Part shown: positions 8,424 through 17,031 of the stretch, piece by piece
Numbering within the stretch: position 1 is the first letter of the stretch
Layout: every line of letters begins with the position of its first letter
Assembly: GCF_947494025.1 (NCBI RefSeq)
Contig: NZ_CANLTQ010000008.1
Location: 59,498 to 123,497 of the forward strand
Source of the DNA: an uncultured Jannaschia sp.
GTDB lineage: Bacteria > Pseudomonadota > Alphaproteobacteria > Rhodobacterales > Rhodobacteraceae
Direction of reading: 5' to 3'
DNA: 64,000 bases
Notes under the pieces: generated by a model
Database searches by the model: none
What the model saw: the letters and a program-made list of their open reading frames with translations, nothing else
What the model was told of the DNA's origin: nothing
Program-made: the position numbers and the translations under genes

Positions 8424-9704
8424 ATGGACGGCAAGGGCGACCCGACCCCCCTATCCGCGGACGCGCCCCCGGCATCCGATACGGATGCGACCGGGACGGC
8501 CCGGCGTGGCGGCGAGCGGATCGACCACGTCGTGGGCCGCCATGCCGCGGCCCTTTCGGCGCAGCTGCAGGAGCATCGCGCCCGGCTGTTCCCGCCGACC
8601 TCCCGCAAGGAACTGCGCCGCTTCACCTCGGGCGAGGTTGCGGACCTGCTCGGCGTGAAGGACGCCTATCTGCGCAAGCTGCATCTCGACGGGCGCGGCC
8701 CGAACCCGGAGGTTCGGACCGGCGGACGGCGGTACTACACGGCCGCCGACATCCGCGCGCTGCGCCTGATGCTGGAGGACGGGACGCGGGCGCCGGGCAG
8801 CTACCTGCCGGGCCGCCGCCGCCATCCCGACGGGACGGAGGACCATTGCCAGGTCATCTGCGTGATCAACTTCAAGGGCGGCTCCGCCAAGACCACGACC
8901 TCGGCGCATCTGGCGCAGAAGATGGCGCTCGACGGCTACCGCGTCCTCGCCGTGGATCTCGATCCGCAGGCGAGCCTTTCGGCGCTGCACGGCTACCAGC
9001 CGGAATTCGACCTGCTCGACGGCGGCACGCTCTACGACGCGATCCGCTACGACGACCCGGTGCCGATCCGCGATCTGATCCAGCCCACCTATTTCGACGG
9101 GCTGGACCTCATTCCCGGCAATCTCGACCTGATGGATTTCGAGCACGACACGCCGGCGGCCATCGTACGGCGCGACGAGAACCCGTTCTTCACCCGCATC
9201 GCCGCCGCCCTCGCGCAGGTGGAGGGCGATTACGACGCGGTGATCATCGACTGCCCGCCGCAGCTCGGCTTCATCTCCATGGCCGCGCTTTCGGCGGCGA
9301 CGGCCGTGCTGGTCACGATCCACCCGCAGATGCTCGACGTGATGTCGATGTGCCAGTTCCTCCTAATGACGTCGAACCTGCTCGGCGTGGTGGCGGAGGC
9401 GGGCGGCAACATGGAATACGACTGGCTGCGCTACCTCGTGACCCGGTACGAGCCGGGCGACGGGCCGCAGAACCAGATGGTCGGGTTCATGCGCTCGATC
9501 TTCGGGGACCACGTCTTGAACAACACCGTGCTCAAGAGCACGGCTATATCGGATGCGGGAATCACGAAGCAGACGCTCTACGAGGTGGAGCGGACGCAAT
9601 TCACCCGCTCCACCTACGAGCGCGCGCGGGAAAGCCTCGACGCGGTCAATTCTGAAATCGAGGGTCTCGTGCAGTCGGCCTGGGGCCGGAAGGTCCCGTC
9701 GTGA
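8424..9704 (+). CDS. repA: Plasmid partitioning protein RepA (ParA-type ATPase)
   Basis: A 426-residue type Ia ParA protein. Residues about 66-115 form a MerR-like winged helix (SGEVADLLGVKDAYLRKLH) used for autoregulation; the deviant Walker A box KGGSAKTTT is at 151-159, followed by AVDLDPQAS and DYDAVIIDCPPQ. With RepB and parS it segregates the replicon, and it represses its own operon. It is first of the repABC cassette, 34 bases before repB. The cassette marks this window as part of an alphaproteobacterial low-copy plasmid or chromid. Confidence 0.97.
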   Translation: MDGKGDPTPLSADAPPASDTDATGTARRGGERIDHVVGRHAAALSAQLQEHRARLFPPTSRKELRRFTSGEVADLLGVKDAYLRKLHLDGRGPNPEVRTGGRRYYTAADIRALRLMLEDGTRAPGSYLPGRRRHPDGTEDHCQVICVINFKGGSAKTTTSAHLAQKMALDGYRVLAVDLDPQASLSALHGYQPEFDLLDGGTLYDAIRYDDPVPIRDLIQPTYFDGLDLIPGNLDLMDFEHDTPAAIVRRDENPFFTRIAAALAQVEGDYDAVIIDCPPQLGFISMAALSAATAVLVTIHPQMLDVMSMCQFLLMTSNLLGVVAEAGGNMEYDWLRYLVTRYEPGDGPQNQMVGFMRSIFGDHVLNNTVLKSTAISDAGITKQTLYEVERTQFTRSTYERARESLDAVNSEIEGLVQSAWGRKVPS

Positions 9705-9738
9705 CGGGGCAGGGGCCATGCGTCAGGGAGGTGCCGGA

Positions 9739-10668
9739 ATGGCGCGAAAGAACCTTCTCCAGGGCTTGACCACAGTCAAGCCGGCGGCGGACGAGGGCGA
9801 GGCGGCCCCGCCGCGGCGCACCAGCGGCGCCATCGGCGCGGTCGGCCGCTCCTTCGCGCAGATGCGCGAGAACGCGGTGGTCGAGGTGCCCCCCGACATG
9901 ATCGACGCGGCCGGCCTCGCCGACCGCCTGGGCGAGGACGCGGAGCAGGACGCGCTCACGCGGTCGATCGAGGAATACGGCCAGCAGGTGCCCGTCCTCC
10001 TGCGCCATTCGCCCAATGTCGAGGGCCGCTACGAGATCGTCTACGGCCGCCGCCGCGTGGCCGCGCTGCACGCGCTGCGCCGGCCGGTCCGAGCGATGGT
10101 GCGCGACCTGCCGGACCGCTCGCTGATCGTGGCGCAGGGGCAGGAGAACACGGCCCGCAAGAACCTGTCCTTCATCGAGCTGGCCAACTTCGCGCGGCAG
10201 ATGCGCGACATGGGCTTCGAGCGGAAGGTGATCCAGGACGCGCTGCACCTGCACGAGGCGGTTGTCTCCAAGATGCTGACCGTGGCCGACCGGGTGCCGG
10301 CGGAACTGATCACCGCGATCGGCGACGCGCCCCGGACGGGGCGGGACCGCTGGGTGGCCTTTTCCAAGGCCGTTTCGGGGCACGAGGACAAAGCCCTCGC
10401 GGCGGTGAGGGCGGCGCGGACGGCGGACGCGGACAGCGATGCGCGGTTCGAGGCGGCTCTGGCCACGACGCGCAGCCCCGCACCGAAAAAGGATGCCGCC
10501 CGCGCGGAATGGGGCAGCGTCCGGCAAACCACGCGAGGCACCACGATCTCGCTCGACGGAGACCGGGCCTTCGCGGACTGGCTCCTCGCGCGGATGGACG
10601 AGCTGCACCGGGACTGGCGCGACCAGACCGGGACGGACGAAGAAAGCAACCGGAGCAAGGAGGAATAG
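9739..10668 (+). CDS. repB: Plasmid partitioning protein RepB (ParB-type)
   Basis: A 309-residue ParB-family DNA-binding protein. ATG 9739 is preferred because GGGAGG lies 8 bases upstream; an in-frame ATG at 9718 would add seven residues. Visible are the N-terminal ARKNLLQGL start, the ParB nuclease-like region with GRRRVAALHALRRPVRAMV and the NTARKNLSFIELANFAR stretch preceding the helix-turn-helix. It should bind the TTGAC-N4-GTCAA palindromes. One of these sites (9765-9780) is inside its own first codons, encoding GLTTVK. Confidence 0.96.
   Translation: MARKNLLQGLTTVKPAADEGEAAPPRRTSGAIGAVGRSFAQMRENAVVEVPPDMIDAAGLADRLGEDAEQDALTRSIEEYGQQVPVLLRHSPNVEGRYEIVYGRRRVAALHALRRPVRAMVRDLPDRSLIVAQGQENTARKNLSFIELANFARQMRDMGFERKVIQDALHLHEAVVSKMLTVADRVPAELITAIGDAPRTGRDRWVAFSKAVSGHEDKALAAVRAARTADADSDARFEAALATTRSPAPKKDAARAEWGSVRQTTRGTTISLDGDRAFADWLLARMDELHRDWRDQTGTDEESNRSKEE
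9765..9780. promoter_or_regulatory. Candidate parS site 3 inside repB
   Basis: CTTGACCACAGTCAAG, differing from sites 2 and 4 at one central base. It is embedded in the first dozen codons of repB, so the same bases encode protein and form the palindrome. Confidence 0.78.
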
Positions 10669-10673
10669 CCGGA

Positions 10674-10722
10674 AAGAAGAAGCCCCCCGAAACGCACGTC
10701 CCGAGAGGCCTCCAAGTCTGAC
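10674..10722 (-). ncRNA. Candidate repABC counter-transcribed RNA (ctRNA)
   Basis: On the minus strand, TTGACT (10757-10752) and TAGCTT (10734-10729) with a 17-base spacer could form a promoter. Transcription would start near 10722 and end at a 14-bp stem with G-U pairs (10699-10712 with 10679-10692, loop CGTGCG) followed by TTCTTT. The resulting RNA of about 50 bases, antisense to the repB-repC spacer, matches the size and place of the small RNA that inhibits repC in this plasmid family. The -35 lies inside parS site 4. Confidence 0.7.
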
Positions 10723-10724
10723 AC

Positions 10725-10797
10725 CTTGAAGCTATGGGACCGCTTGACCGCAGTCAAGCACCCGCGATTCCGGCGGCCGGTTTTTTGCGGCTTCAAG
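10725..10797 (+). promoter_or_regulatory. repC leader: long-range stem and attenuator-like hairpin
   Basis: In the sense mRNA, CTTGAAGC (10725-10732) is perfectly complementary to GCTTCAAG (10790-10797), which ends 5 bases before the repC ATG, so the stem would mask the start region. Within it, CCGG-CGG-CCGG (10770-10780) followed by six T (10781-10786) resembles a small intrinsic terminator. Both fit ctRNA-dependent switching of repC expression known for repABC plasmids. Confidence 0.6.
10743..10758. promoter_or_regulatory. Candidate parS site 4, overlapping ctRNA promoter
   Basis: CTTGACCGCAGTCAAG, identical to site 2, in the repB-repC spacer. Read on the minus strand, its TTGACT is the -35 element of the predicted ctRNA promoter, so RepB binding here may also tune copy number. 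Confidence 0.82.
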
Positions 10798-10802
10798 ACA
10801 TC

Positions 10803-11747
10803 ATGACACACAGAACCAACGCCCCGGGGCGGCCGGTCCCGCATGCGGCGGAGCTGCGCTGGCGGCTTCTCGACGATCTCGCGGCGGCGCGGGAGGATTG
10901 GGGCCTGAAGGATCGCACGCTCGCCGTATTGCGCGCGTTGCTCGGATTCCTGCCGAAAGGGGAGGGGCGGCGGCTGACGGTGTTCCCGTCGAACCGCACG
11001 CTCTCGGAACGGCTGATGGGGATGCCCGAAAGCACGCTGCGCCGCCATCTGGCGCGGCTGGTGGAAACGGGACTGATCCGCCGGCGATCCTCGCCCAATG
11101 GCAAGCGCTACCGGATCGCGGCGGATTTGGCCTTCGGCTTCGATCTCGCGCCCGTCTTCGCCGCGGCCTCGACCATCAGCGTCCAGGCGCAGGCCGCGCG
11201 GGACAGGGCCACGCGGCTCCGGGCGCTTCGTGCGCGCATCCGGGCGGCGCTCGCGCAATGCGCCCCCGCACCCGAACGATGCGAGGACGTTCTGCGTCTT
11301 CTTCGCCGCAAGGTCCCACTCGAGCGGCTGGAGGCGGAGCTGCGTGCGCTGGAACCTGCGCTGCCGCCCGAAACGGATGTCGGTGCCGCCCGAAACGGAT
11401 GCGCTACAGAACCCGATACAGAATCCGATAGCGAAGCTGACGCAGCGGTAGCGCAGGCCGCAATCGAGGACGTGGGGAGGATGCTGGGTCGCCCGATCGC
11501 CAGCCTCGCCGATCTGCGGGAGGCCGGCGAGGACGTCGCCCATGCGCTGTCGGTCCATTCGGCCTGGACCTATGCCCGTCAGGCACGGGGGCTGGTCTGG
11601 GCGGTAATGGCCCTGGCCTATCTGGCCCCGCGGTCGCCGCGGCTGCGCTGTCCGGACCGTTACTTCCAGACGCTCGTGCGGCGGGCCGGGACCGGAGGGT
11701 TCGACCTTCTGGCGGCGTTGCGACGCGAGCGGGTCGGGTTCGCATGA
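10803..11747 (+). CDS. repC: Replication initiator RepC
   Basis: A 314-residue initiator, shorter than the roughly 400 residues usual for RepC. ATG 10803 is chosen because it starts the conserved part (PVPHAAELRWRLL); an upstream frame start at 10734 lies in the ctRNA target. The winged-helix DNA-binding core is clear: FPSNRTLSERLMGMPESTLRRHL and RRRSSPNGKRY. The middle linker is acidic (ATEPDTESDSEADAAV) and is encoded by short direct repeats. RepC is the rate-limiting replication factor, acts mainly in cis, and the origin usually lies within its gene. Confidence 0.95.
   Translation: MTHRTNAPGRPVPHAAELRWRLLDDLAAAREDWGLKDRTLAVLRALLGFLPKGEGRRLTVFPSNRTLSERLMGMPESTLRRHLARLVETGLIRRRSSPNGKRYRIAADLAFGFDLAPVFAAASTISVQAQAARDRATRLRALRARIRAALAQCAPAPERCEDVLRLLRRKVPLERLEAELRALEPALPPETDVGAARNGCATEPDTESDSEADAAVAQAAIEDVGRMLGRPIASLADLREAGEDVAHALSVHSAWTYARQARGLVWAVMALAYLAPRSPRLRCPDRYFQTLVRRAGTGGFDLLAALRRERVGFA
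11362..11429 (+). repeat. Direct repeats inside repC, candidate origin element
   Basis: TGCCGCCCGAAACGGATG occurs twice (11362-11379 and 11384-11401), followed by ACAGAACCCGAT and ACAGAATCCGAT in tandem (11406-11417, 11418-11429). The second pair is locally AT-richer than the surroundings. Origins of repABC plasmids lie inside repC, so these are candidates for RepC binding or unwinding. They could also be ordinary slippage in a linker-coding region. Confidence 0.45.
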
Positions 11748-11823
11748 GGACGATCCCGGTCGTGAGGGCGGGGTTGACTGTCCGGGCGCGGCGCTCTCGT
11801 ATAGCGCGAAAACGGGGGACAGG

Positions 11824-13059
11824 ATGACGGTAACGCTGCTCAGGAACGCGCGGATCGTGGACGGAACGGCGCCGGAGCCGACCGAGCCGATGGGGATCGT
11901 GATCGAGGGCGACACGATCCGCGAGGTCGGGCCGAACGTCTCCGCCGGGGCGGACGCGGTCGTCGATCTCGACGGGCTGACGGTGATGCCGGGGCTGGTG
12001 GATTGCCACGTTCACGTCATCGCCACCACCGCCGATCTGGGGTCGAACGCGGCGCTGCCGGCCTCGCTCGTCGCGGCGCGGGCGAGCCTTCTGATGCGCG
12101 GCATGCTGATGCGCGGCTTCACCACGGTGCGCGATCTGGGCGGGGCCGACCGGGGGCTGCAGCTCGCCGTGGAGGAGGGGGCGTTCCTCGGACCGCGGCT
12201 GGTGATCTGCGGCAAGGCGCTGTCGCAAACGGGCGGGCATACCGATTACCGGGGGCCGTACGACAATCGCGACGCAAGCTGGTACGCGGGGAGCCTCGGC
12301 GCGATGGGCCGCAACTGCGACGGCGTGCCGGAGGTCCAGCGCGCGGTGCGCGAGGAGCTCAAGAACGGGGCGCAATTCGTCAAGGCGATGGCCGATGGCG
12401 GCGTGTCCTCTCCCTCGGATCCGGTGGGCTACCTCGTCTTCTCCGTGGACGAGCTGAAGGCCATGGTCGAGATCGCCCGGGGTTTCGGCACCTACGCGAC
12501 GGGGCACCTTTATTCCGACGCGGCGATCCTACGGGCGCTCGATTGCGGTTTCGAATGCATCGAGCATGGCAACCTGATGTCGGACAGCACGATCGAGCGG
12601 GTCGCGCGGGAGGGCATCCCGGTCGTGCCGACCAACATCACCTACGACGTGCTGGCACGCTCCGGGGCGGAGTTCGGCCTGCCGGCGGAATCGGTGGCCA
12701 AGATCGCCGATGTGCGCGAGGCGGGACTGGAGCGGCTGGAGAAGATGCACCGGGCGGGCGTGCTGATGGGCTACGGCTCCGACCTGCTGGGGGGCATGCA
12801 GACCGAGCAATCCGGCGAGTTCCCGCTGCGCGGCCGCTACATCCCCGCCGACGCGGTGATCCGCTCGGCCACGGTGGACGCGGCGCGGGTATTGCGGATG
12901 GAAGGCAGGATCGGCGCCATCGCCCCCGGCGCCTTCGCCGACGTGATCGCGGTCGCGGGCAACCCGCTCGAGGACCTCGACGTGCTGACGGGGCAGGGGG
13001 CCCGCATGCCGTTCATCATGAAGGACGGCGCGGTCGTGAAGAAGGAGACGGCGCTGTGA
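11824..13059 (+). CDS. Metal-dependent amidohydrolase (imidazolonepropionase/prolidase-like)
   Basis: A 411-residue amidohydrolase-superfamily enzyme. Metal ligands are visible as H62-V-H64 in DCHVHV, a bridging lysine K187 in QFVKAMADGG, H228 in GHLYSD, H248 in CIEHGN and D320 in YGSDLLG. The C-terminal beta domain reads GAFADVIAVAGNP. Relatives hydrolyse cyclic amides, dipeptides or N-acyl compounds; the substrate is not readable here. Its stop overlaps the next gene (GTGA), and a TRAP transporter follows, suggesting an operon that imports and hydrolyses one compound. Confidence 0.88.
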   Translation: MTVTLLRNARIVDGTAPEPTEPMGIVIEGDTIREVGPNVSAGADAVVDLDGLTVMPGLVDCHVHVIATTADLGSNAALPASLVAARASLLMRGMLMRGFTTVRDLGGADRGLQLAVEEGAFLGPRLVICGKALSQTGGHTDYRGPYDNRDASWYAGSLGAMGRNCDGVPEVQRAVREELKNGAQFVKAMADGGVSSPSDPVGYLVFSVDELKAMVEIARGFGTYATGHLYSDAAILRALDCGFECIEHGNLMSDSTIERVAREGIPVVPTNITYDVLARSGAEFGLPAESVAKIADVREAGLERLEKMHRAGVLMGYGSDLLGGMQTEQSGEFPLRGRYIPADAVIRSATVDAARVLRMEGRIGAIAPGAFADVIAVAGNPLEDLDVLTGQGARMPFIMKDGAVVKKETAL

Positions 13060-13775
13060 GCCTGCGGGATTACAGCGCGCTGAGCTTCGACGTCTACGGC
13101 ACGCTGATCGACTGGGAAAGCGGGATGCTGGCGGGGCTTCGTCCCCTGACCGACCGGCTGGAAACGGAGATGTCGGACGACGCGGTGCTGGAAATGCATG
13201 CCCGCCACGAAAGCGGGGCGCAGGCCTGGACGCCTGCGCGGCGCTATCGCGACCTGCTCGCCACGGTCTACCGGCGTTGCGCGGAGGAGCTGGCCCTCGT
13301 CGTCGACTGGGAGGAATGCGCGCGCTACGGAGCGAGCGTGCCGGACTGGCCGGCCTTTCCCGATAGTGCCGACGCTCTGGCCTACCTCAAGCAGCATTAC
13401 CGCATGATCGTGCTGTCGAATGTCGACAACCGGAGCTTCGCCGGATCCGCCGAGAGGCTCGGCATCGACTGGGACGGGGTGTTCACCGCCGAGGACGTGG
13501 GCAGCTACAAACCGGCGCAGCGGAACTTCGACTACCTTCTGGAGCGCATCGCCGCCATGGGCCTTGCCAAGGGCGAGCTTCTGCACACGGCGGAAAGCAT
13601 GTTCCACGACCATGTCCGCGCGCGGGCCAACGGGCTCGACAATGCGTGGATCCATCGCCGTCATGCCAAGGAAGGCTTCGGCGCGACGATGGATCCGGGC
13701 CAGTTGGCGGAGACGACCTTCCGCTTCGACTCGATGGCGGAACTGGCGTCGGCGCACGAACGCGGCGACGTCTGA
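13056..13775 (+). CDS. HAD-superfamily hydrolase, haloacid dehalogenase type II-like
   Basis: A 239-residue protein starting at GTG 13056, which overlaps the amidohydrolase stop. HAD motif I is SFDVYGTLIDW with nucleophile D12; motif II is LSNVDN, motif III SYKPAQRNF and the last acidic motif is ESMFHDH. The cap-domain pattern and FDVYGTL opening are those of L-2-haloacid dehalogenases, but many such proteins are phosphatases. Translational coupling to the amidohydrolase suggests it acts on the same pathway. Confidence 0.82.
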   Translation: MSLRDYSALSFDVYGTLIDWESGMLAGLRPLTDRLETEMSDDAVLEMHARHESGAQAWTPARRYRDLLATVYRRCAEELALVVDWEECARYGASVPDWPAFPDSADALAYLKQHYRMIVLSNVDNRSFAGSAERLGIDWDGVFTAEDVGSYKPAQRNFDYLLERIAAMGLAKGELLHTAESMFHDHVRARANGLDNAWIHRRHAKEGFGATMDPGQLAETTFRFDSMAELASAHERGDV

Positions 13776-13847
13776 GACGACGATCCTCCGGCACGAACCG
13801 TCCGCAAGCGACGGGGCGCCGCAATCACGACCAACAGGGGTAAGACC

Positions 13848-14969
13848 ATGAAAACGCTTGCAACCGCCGCCGCGACGGCCGCCCTTCTGACCGGGGCCGC
13901 CGGGGCGCAGACGAACTTCATCGCCAACAGCTTCTACGACGGCGCCGTGCCGATGTCGGGGGCGGGCTACATCGAATGGGCCGAACTAGTGGAGGAGCTT
14001 TCGGGCGGGGATCTCGTGCCGGAGGTCTATACTGGCACCGTCCTGCTCGCGCCGCGCGCCTCGCTGCAGGGCATTCAGGACAACGTCGTGCAGGTCGCCC
14101 ATGCCACCGCCGTCTACACGCCCGCGGAGATGCCGGTGGCGAACGCGGTGCAGGAGCTGGGCTTCGCCTATTCCGACCCGGTGGCGGCGATCTTCGCGGC
14201 GGCGGACTTCTCGATGACGAACGAGACGCAGCTCCAGGAATGGTCGGATCTCGGCGTGGTCTATCTCGGCGCCTACGCGACGCCGGCCTACGTGCTGATG
14301 TGCGCCTCGCCGGTGCGCACCCTCGACGAGATGCGGGGCAAGCGCATCCGCACCGCGGGCTCCGCCGTTTCGGTCTGGGTGGAGGAGGCGGGCGGCATCC
14401 CCGTCAACGTCCCCTCGAGCGAGATGTATACCGGGCTCGAGCGCGGCACGCTCGACTGCGCGACGAACTCGCCCTCCGACCTCGTGGACCGCTCGCTGCT
14501 GGAGGTGGCGGAGCACACGACGCTGCTGTCGACGGGCATGTACTGGGCCGGGCCGCAATGGGGCTACAACCCGGACTTCTGGGCCGGGCTCACGCCGGAG
14601 CAGCGCGCGGTCCTGATGGAGGCCTCGGCCCGGTCCATGGCGCGCATGGTGATCGCCTACAACGAGAAGGTCGCGGGCGGGCTCGAAGCGACCAAGGCGG
14701 CGGGCGGCAACGTCTACGAGCCGGAGGCCGATCTGGCCGGGCATGTGGCCGAGTTCCGCGACCGCACCTCCCGCGCCGCGGCGGAAAGGGCGGAGAGCGA
14801 ATACGGGATCGAGGACGGCGACGCGCTGATCACCGCGTTCGAGGCCACGATGACGAAATGGACCGACCTGCTCGCGGAGGTGGACACCACGGACGAGGAC
14901 GCGCTGACGGAGCTCGCCATGCGGGAGATCTATTCCAAGCTTGACCCCGCCGCCTACGGCGTCGAGTGA
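13848..14969 (+). CDS. dctP: TRAP transporter substrate-binding protein (DctP family), second system
   Basis: A 373-residue binding protein with signal peptide ending near AAGAQ and a GKRIRTAGSAVSVW segment that places the conserved ligand arginine, then PSSEMYTGLERGTLDCA. It is longer than the first DctP of the window, with a charged C-terminal extension. It follows the amidohydrolase/HAD pair by 72 bases and heads a complete TRAP transporter. Confidence 0.9.
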   Translation: MKTLATAAATAALLTGAAGAQTNFIANSFYDGAVPMSGAGYIEWAELVEELSGGDLVPEVYTGTVLLAPRASLQGIQDNVVQVAHATAVYTPAEMPVANAVQELGFAYSDPVAAIFAAADFSMTNETQLQEWSDLGVVYLGAYATPAYVLMCASPVRTLDEMRGKRIRTAGSAVSVWVEEAGGIPVNVPSSEMYTGLERGTLDCATNSPSDLVDRSLLEVAEHTTLLSTGMYWAGPQWGYNPDFWAGLTPEQRAVLMEASARSMARMVIAYNEKVAGGLEATKAAGGNVYEPEADLAGHVAEFRDRTSRAAAERAESEYGIEDGDALITAFEATMTKWTDLLAEVDTTDEDALTELAMREIYSKLDPAAYGVE

Positions 14970-15021
14970 GATCGGGCGGGCCCGTCCGTCGGGCCCGCAC
15001 CCGCCGCAAGGGATCCCCGAG

Positions 15022-15516
15022 ATGGATGTCGCCCTGAAAGCCGTCCGCTGGCTCAACATCGCGAGCGCCGCGCTGGCCTGCTTCGTCATGGTGCTGATGA
15101 TGGGGCACATCACGCTCGACGTGGGCGTGCGGTACTTCCTGAACGGCCAGATCGTCGGCACGCTGGAATGGGTGTCGTTCTACTACATGGTGGCGCTGGT
15201 GTTCCTGGCCCTCGGCTTCGTGGAGTACCGGAACGAGAACATCCGCGTGGATCTCTTCGCGCAGATGATGCCGCGGGGGGCGCAGCTCGCGCTTTACGTG
15301 TTTGCCTGTCTGCTCGGGCTCGTGTTCTTCGGGATGCTGACGTGGCAATCGTTCTGGGACGCGATGAGGGCCACCGCGCGGGGGGAGGAGGCGATGAGCA
15401 ACTTCCGTTTCCTGATCTGGCCCGCCCGCTGGGCGCTGCCCGCGGGCTTCGCGGGGGTGTTCCTCGCGGTGCTGGCGAACCTGCTGAAGGCGCTGGCCAC
15501 GCGGCGGGCGCTTTGA
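15022..15516 (+). CDS. dctQ: TRAP transporter small permease (DctQ family), second system
   Basis: A 164-residue membrane protein; ATG 15022 is chosen because the upstream in-frame extension (from 14941) overlaps the end of dctP and has no membrane character. Four helices are visible, with VGVRYFLNGQIVGTLEWV after the first, the usual DctQ pattern. It is followed by dctM after 25 bases. Confidence 0.88.
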   Translation: MDVALKAVRWLNIASAALACFVMVLMMGHITLDVGVRYFLNGQIVGTLEWVSFYYMVALVFLALGFVEYRNENIRVDLFAQMMPRGAQLALYVFACLLGLVFFGMLTWQSFWDAMRATARGEEAMSNFRFLIWPARWALPAGFAGVFLAVLANLLKALATRRAL

Positions 15517-15541
15517 CGGGATCCGGGGGGAGGGGCGGGCG

Positions 15542-16852
15542 ATGAGCAATCTCGGAATCGGCGTCGCGGGCGTAGCGATCGCGCTTCTCCTGATCGCGCT
15601 CCGCGTGCCGATCGGGCTGGTCCTCGGGCTCGTCTCGATCGCGGGGATCGGGGTGATGTTCAACATGGGCGTGGCCTGGGGCATGATCTCGGCCACGCCC
15701 TTCGATTATGTCGGCCAGTGGGAGCTGTCGGCCGCGCCGATGTTCCTTCTGATGGGGTTCGTCTGCTCCTCGACGGACATGACGCGCGGTCTGTTCCTCG
15801 CGCTCAGGTTGTATCTCGCGCGACTGCCGGGCGGACTTGCCGTCACCTCGGTGGGGGCCTGTGCGTTCTTCGCCGCCGCCTCCGGCTCCTCCGTGGCGAC
15901 GGCCTCCGCCATGTCGCGGATGGCGGTGCCGGAGATGCTCGACAACGGCTACGACCGGGGCCTCGCCACCGGGACGATCGCGGCGTCGGGGACGCTCGGC
16001 TCGCTGATCCCGCCCTCGGTGCTCCTGATCCTCTACGGGGTCTACGCGCAGGTCTCGGTGGGGCAGCTCTTCATGGCGGGGTTCCTGCCGGGGCTGCTGT
16101 CGGCGCTGATCTACATGGCGATGATCGTGGTGCGGGTGAAGCTGAACCCCGCGCTGGCCGGGGGGAACGTGCCCATCAATCCGACCGATGCGGAGCGGCG
16201 CGAGGCGTTCCGCGACGTCTGGCCCCTGCCCACGCTGATCCTCGTGGTGCTTGGCGGCATCTTCACGGGCGTGTTCTCGCCCACGGAGGCCGGCGCGCTC
16301 GGCGCCTTCGCGGCGCTTCTGATCGCGCTCGTGCGGCGTCGGCTCACCCGCCGGGCGCTGACCGAGGCGGTGACGCAGGCGGTGACGGCCACGGCGTCGA
16401 TCTTCCTGATCCTGATCGGCTCGCTGTTCTTCACCCGCTTCCTCGCGCTGTCGGGCGTGCCGCGGGCCTTCGCGGACGCGATCCTGTCGGTCTCGACCGA
16501 GACGTGGTGGATCCTCCTTGCGGTGTCGGTGATCTTTCTCGTCCTCGGCATGCTGATCGATTCGATCGGGCTCCTGCTCCTGACGCTGCCGATCCTGGTG
16601 CCGCTGGTGGGGGAGGCGGACATCAACCCCGTCTGGTTCGGGATCATCGTGATCAAGCTGCTGGAGATCGGGCTGATCACGCCGCCGATCGGGCTCAACG
16701 TCTACATGATCAACGGGGCGCTCAACAATCGCGTGACGCTGCCCGAGATCTTCCGCGGCATCTCCTGGTTCCTGGCGATGGACGTGCTGACGCTGGTGAT
16801 CCTGATCGCGTTCCCGATCATCACGCTCTGGTTGCCCTCGCTGGCCTATTGA
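15542..16852 (+). CDS. dctM: TRAP transporter large permease (DctM family), second system
   Basis: A 436-residue channel subunit with FAAASGSSVATASAMSRM, AASGTLGSLIPPS and LITPPIGLNVYM motifs and about twelve hydrophobic segments. It closes the amidohydrolase-HAD-dctPQM unit. The 179-base spacer after it probably holds the promoter of the next gene. Confidence 0.92.
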   Translation: MSNLGIGVAGVAIALLLIALRVPIGLVLGLVSIAGIGVMFNMGVAWGMISATPFDYVGQWELSAAPMFLLMGFVCSSTDMTRGLFLALRLYLARLPGGLAVTSVGACAFFAAASGSSVATASAMSRMAVPEMLDNGYDRGLATGTIAASGTLGSLIPPSVLLILYGVYAQVSVGQLFMAGFLPGLLSALIYMAMIVVRVKLNPALAGGNVPINPTDAERREAFRDVWPLPTLILVVLGGIFTGVFSPTEAGALGAFAALLIALVRRRLTRRALTEAVTQAVTATASIFLILIGSLFFTRFLALSGVPRAFADAILSVSTETWWILLAVSVIFLVLGMLIDSIGLLLLTLPILVPLVGEADINPVWFGIIVIKLLEIGLITPPIGLNVYMINGALNNRVTLPEIFRGISWFLAMDVLTLVILIAFPIITLWLPSLAY

Positions 16853-17031
16853 CGCGCCGGGGACGGGCCGGGACGCCACGGGCGCGATCTGCGGTCGCGC
16901 CGCACCACCTGCCGCAAAAGTGAAGTGGTCCCCCTGCGTGATCGAACGCTGTTGTTGCATTTAAAAGGGGGGGCACCGTCCTGATATCGGGAGCGAGCCG
17001 GCGCCGCGACGGCCCATTGCGAGGTAAGACC

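Noticed and set aside
15110..16960. 616-residue minus-strand frame over the second TRAP transporter
   Set aside because: Same shadow composition; dctQ and dctM motifs are clear on the plus strand.
16853..17031. GAAGTGGTCC-containing stretch that looks like an IS end
   Set aside because: Too short, with no partner repeat or transposase nearby; probably the promoter region of the phosphatase gene.
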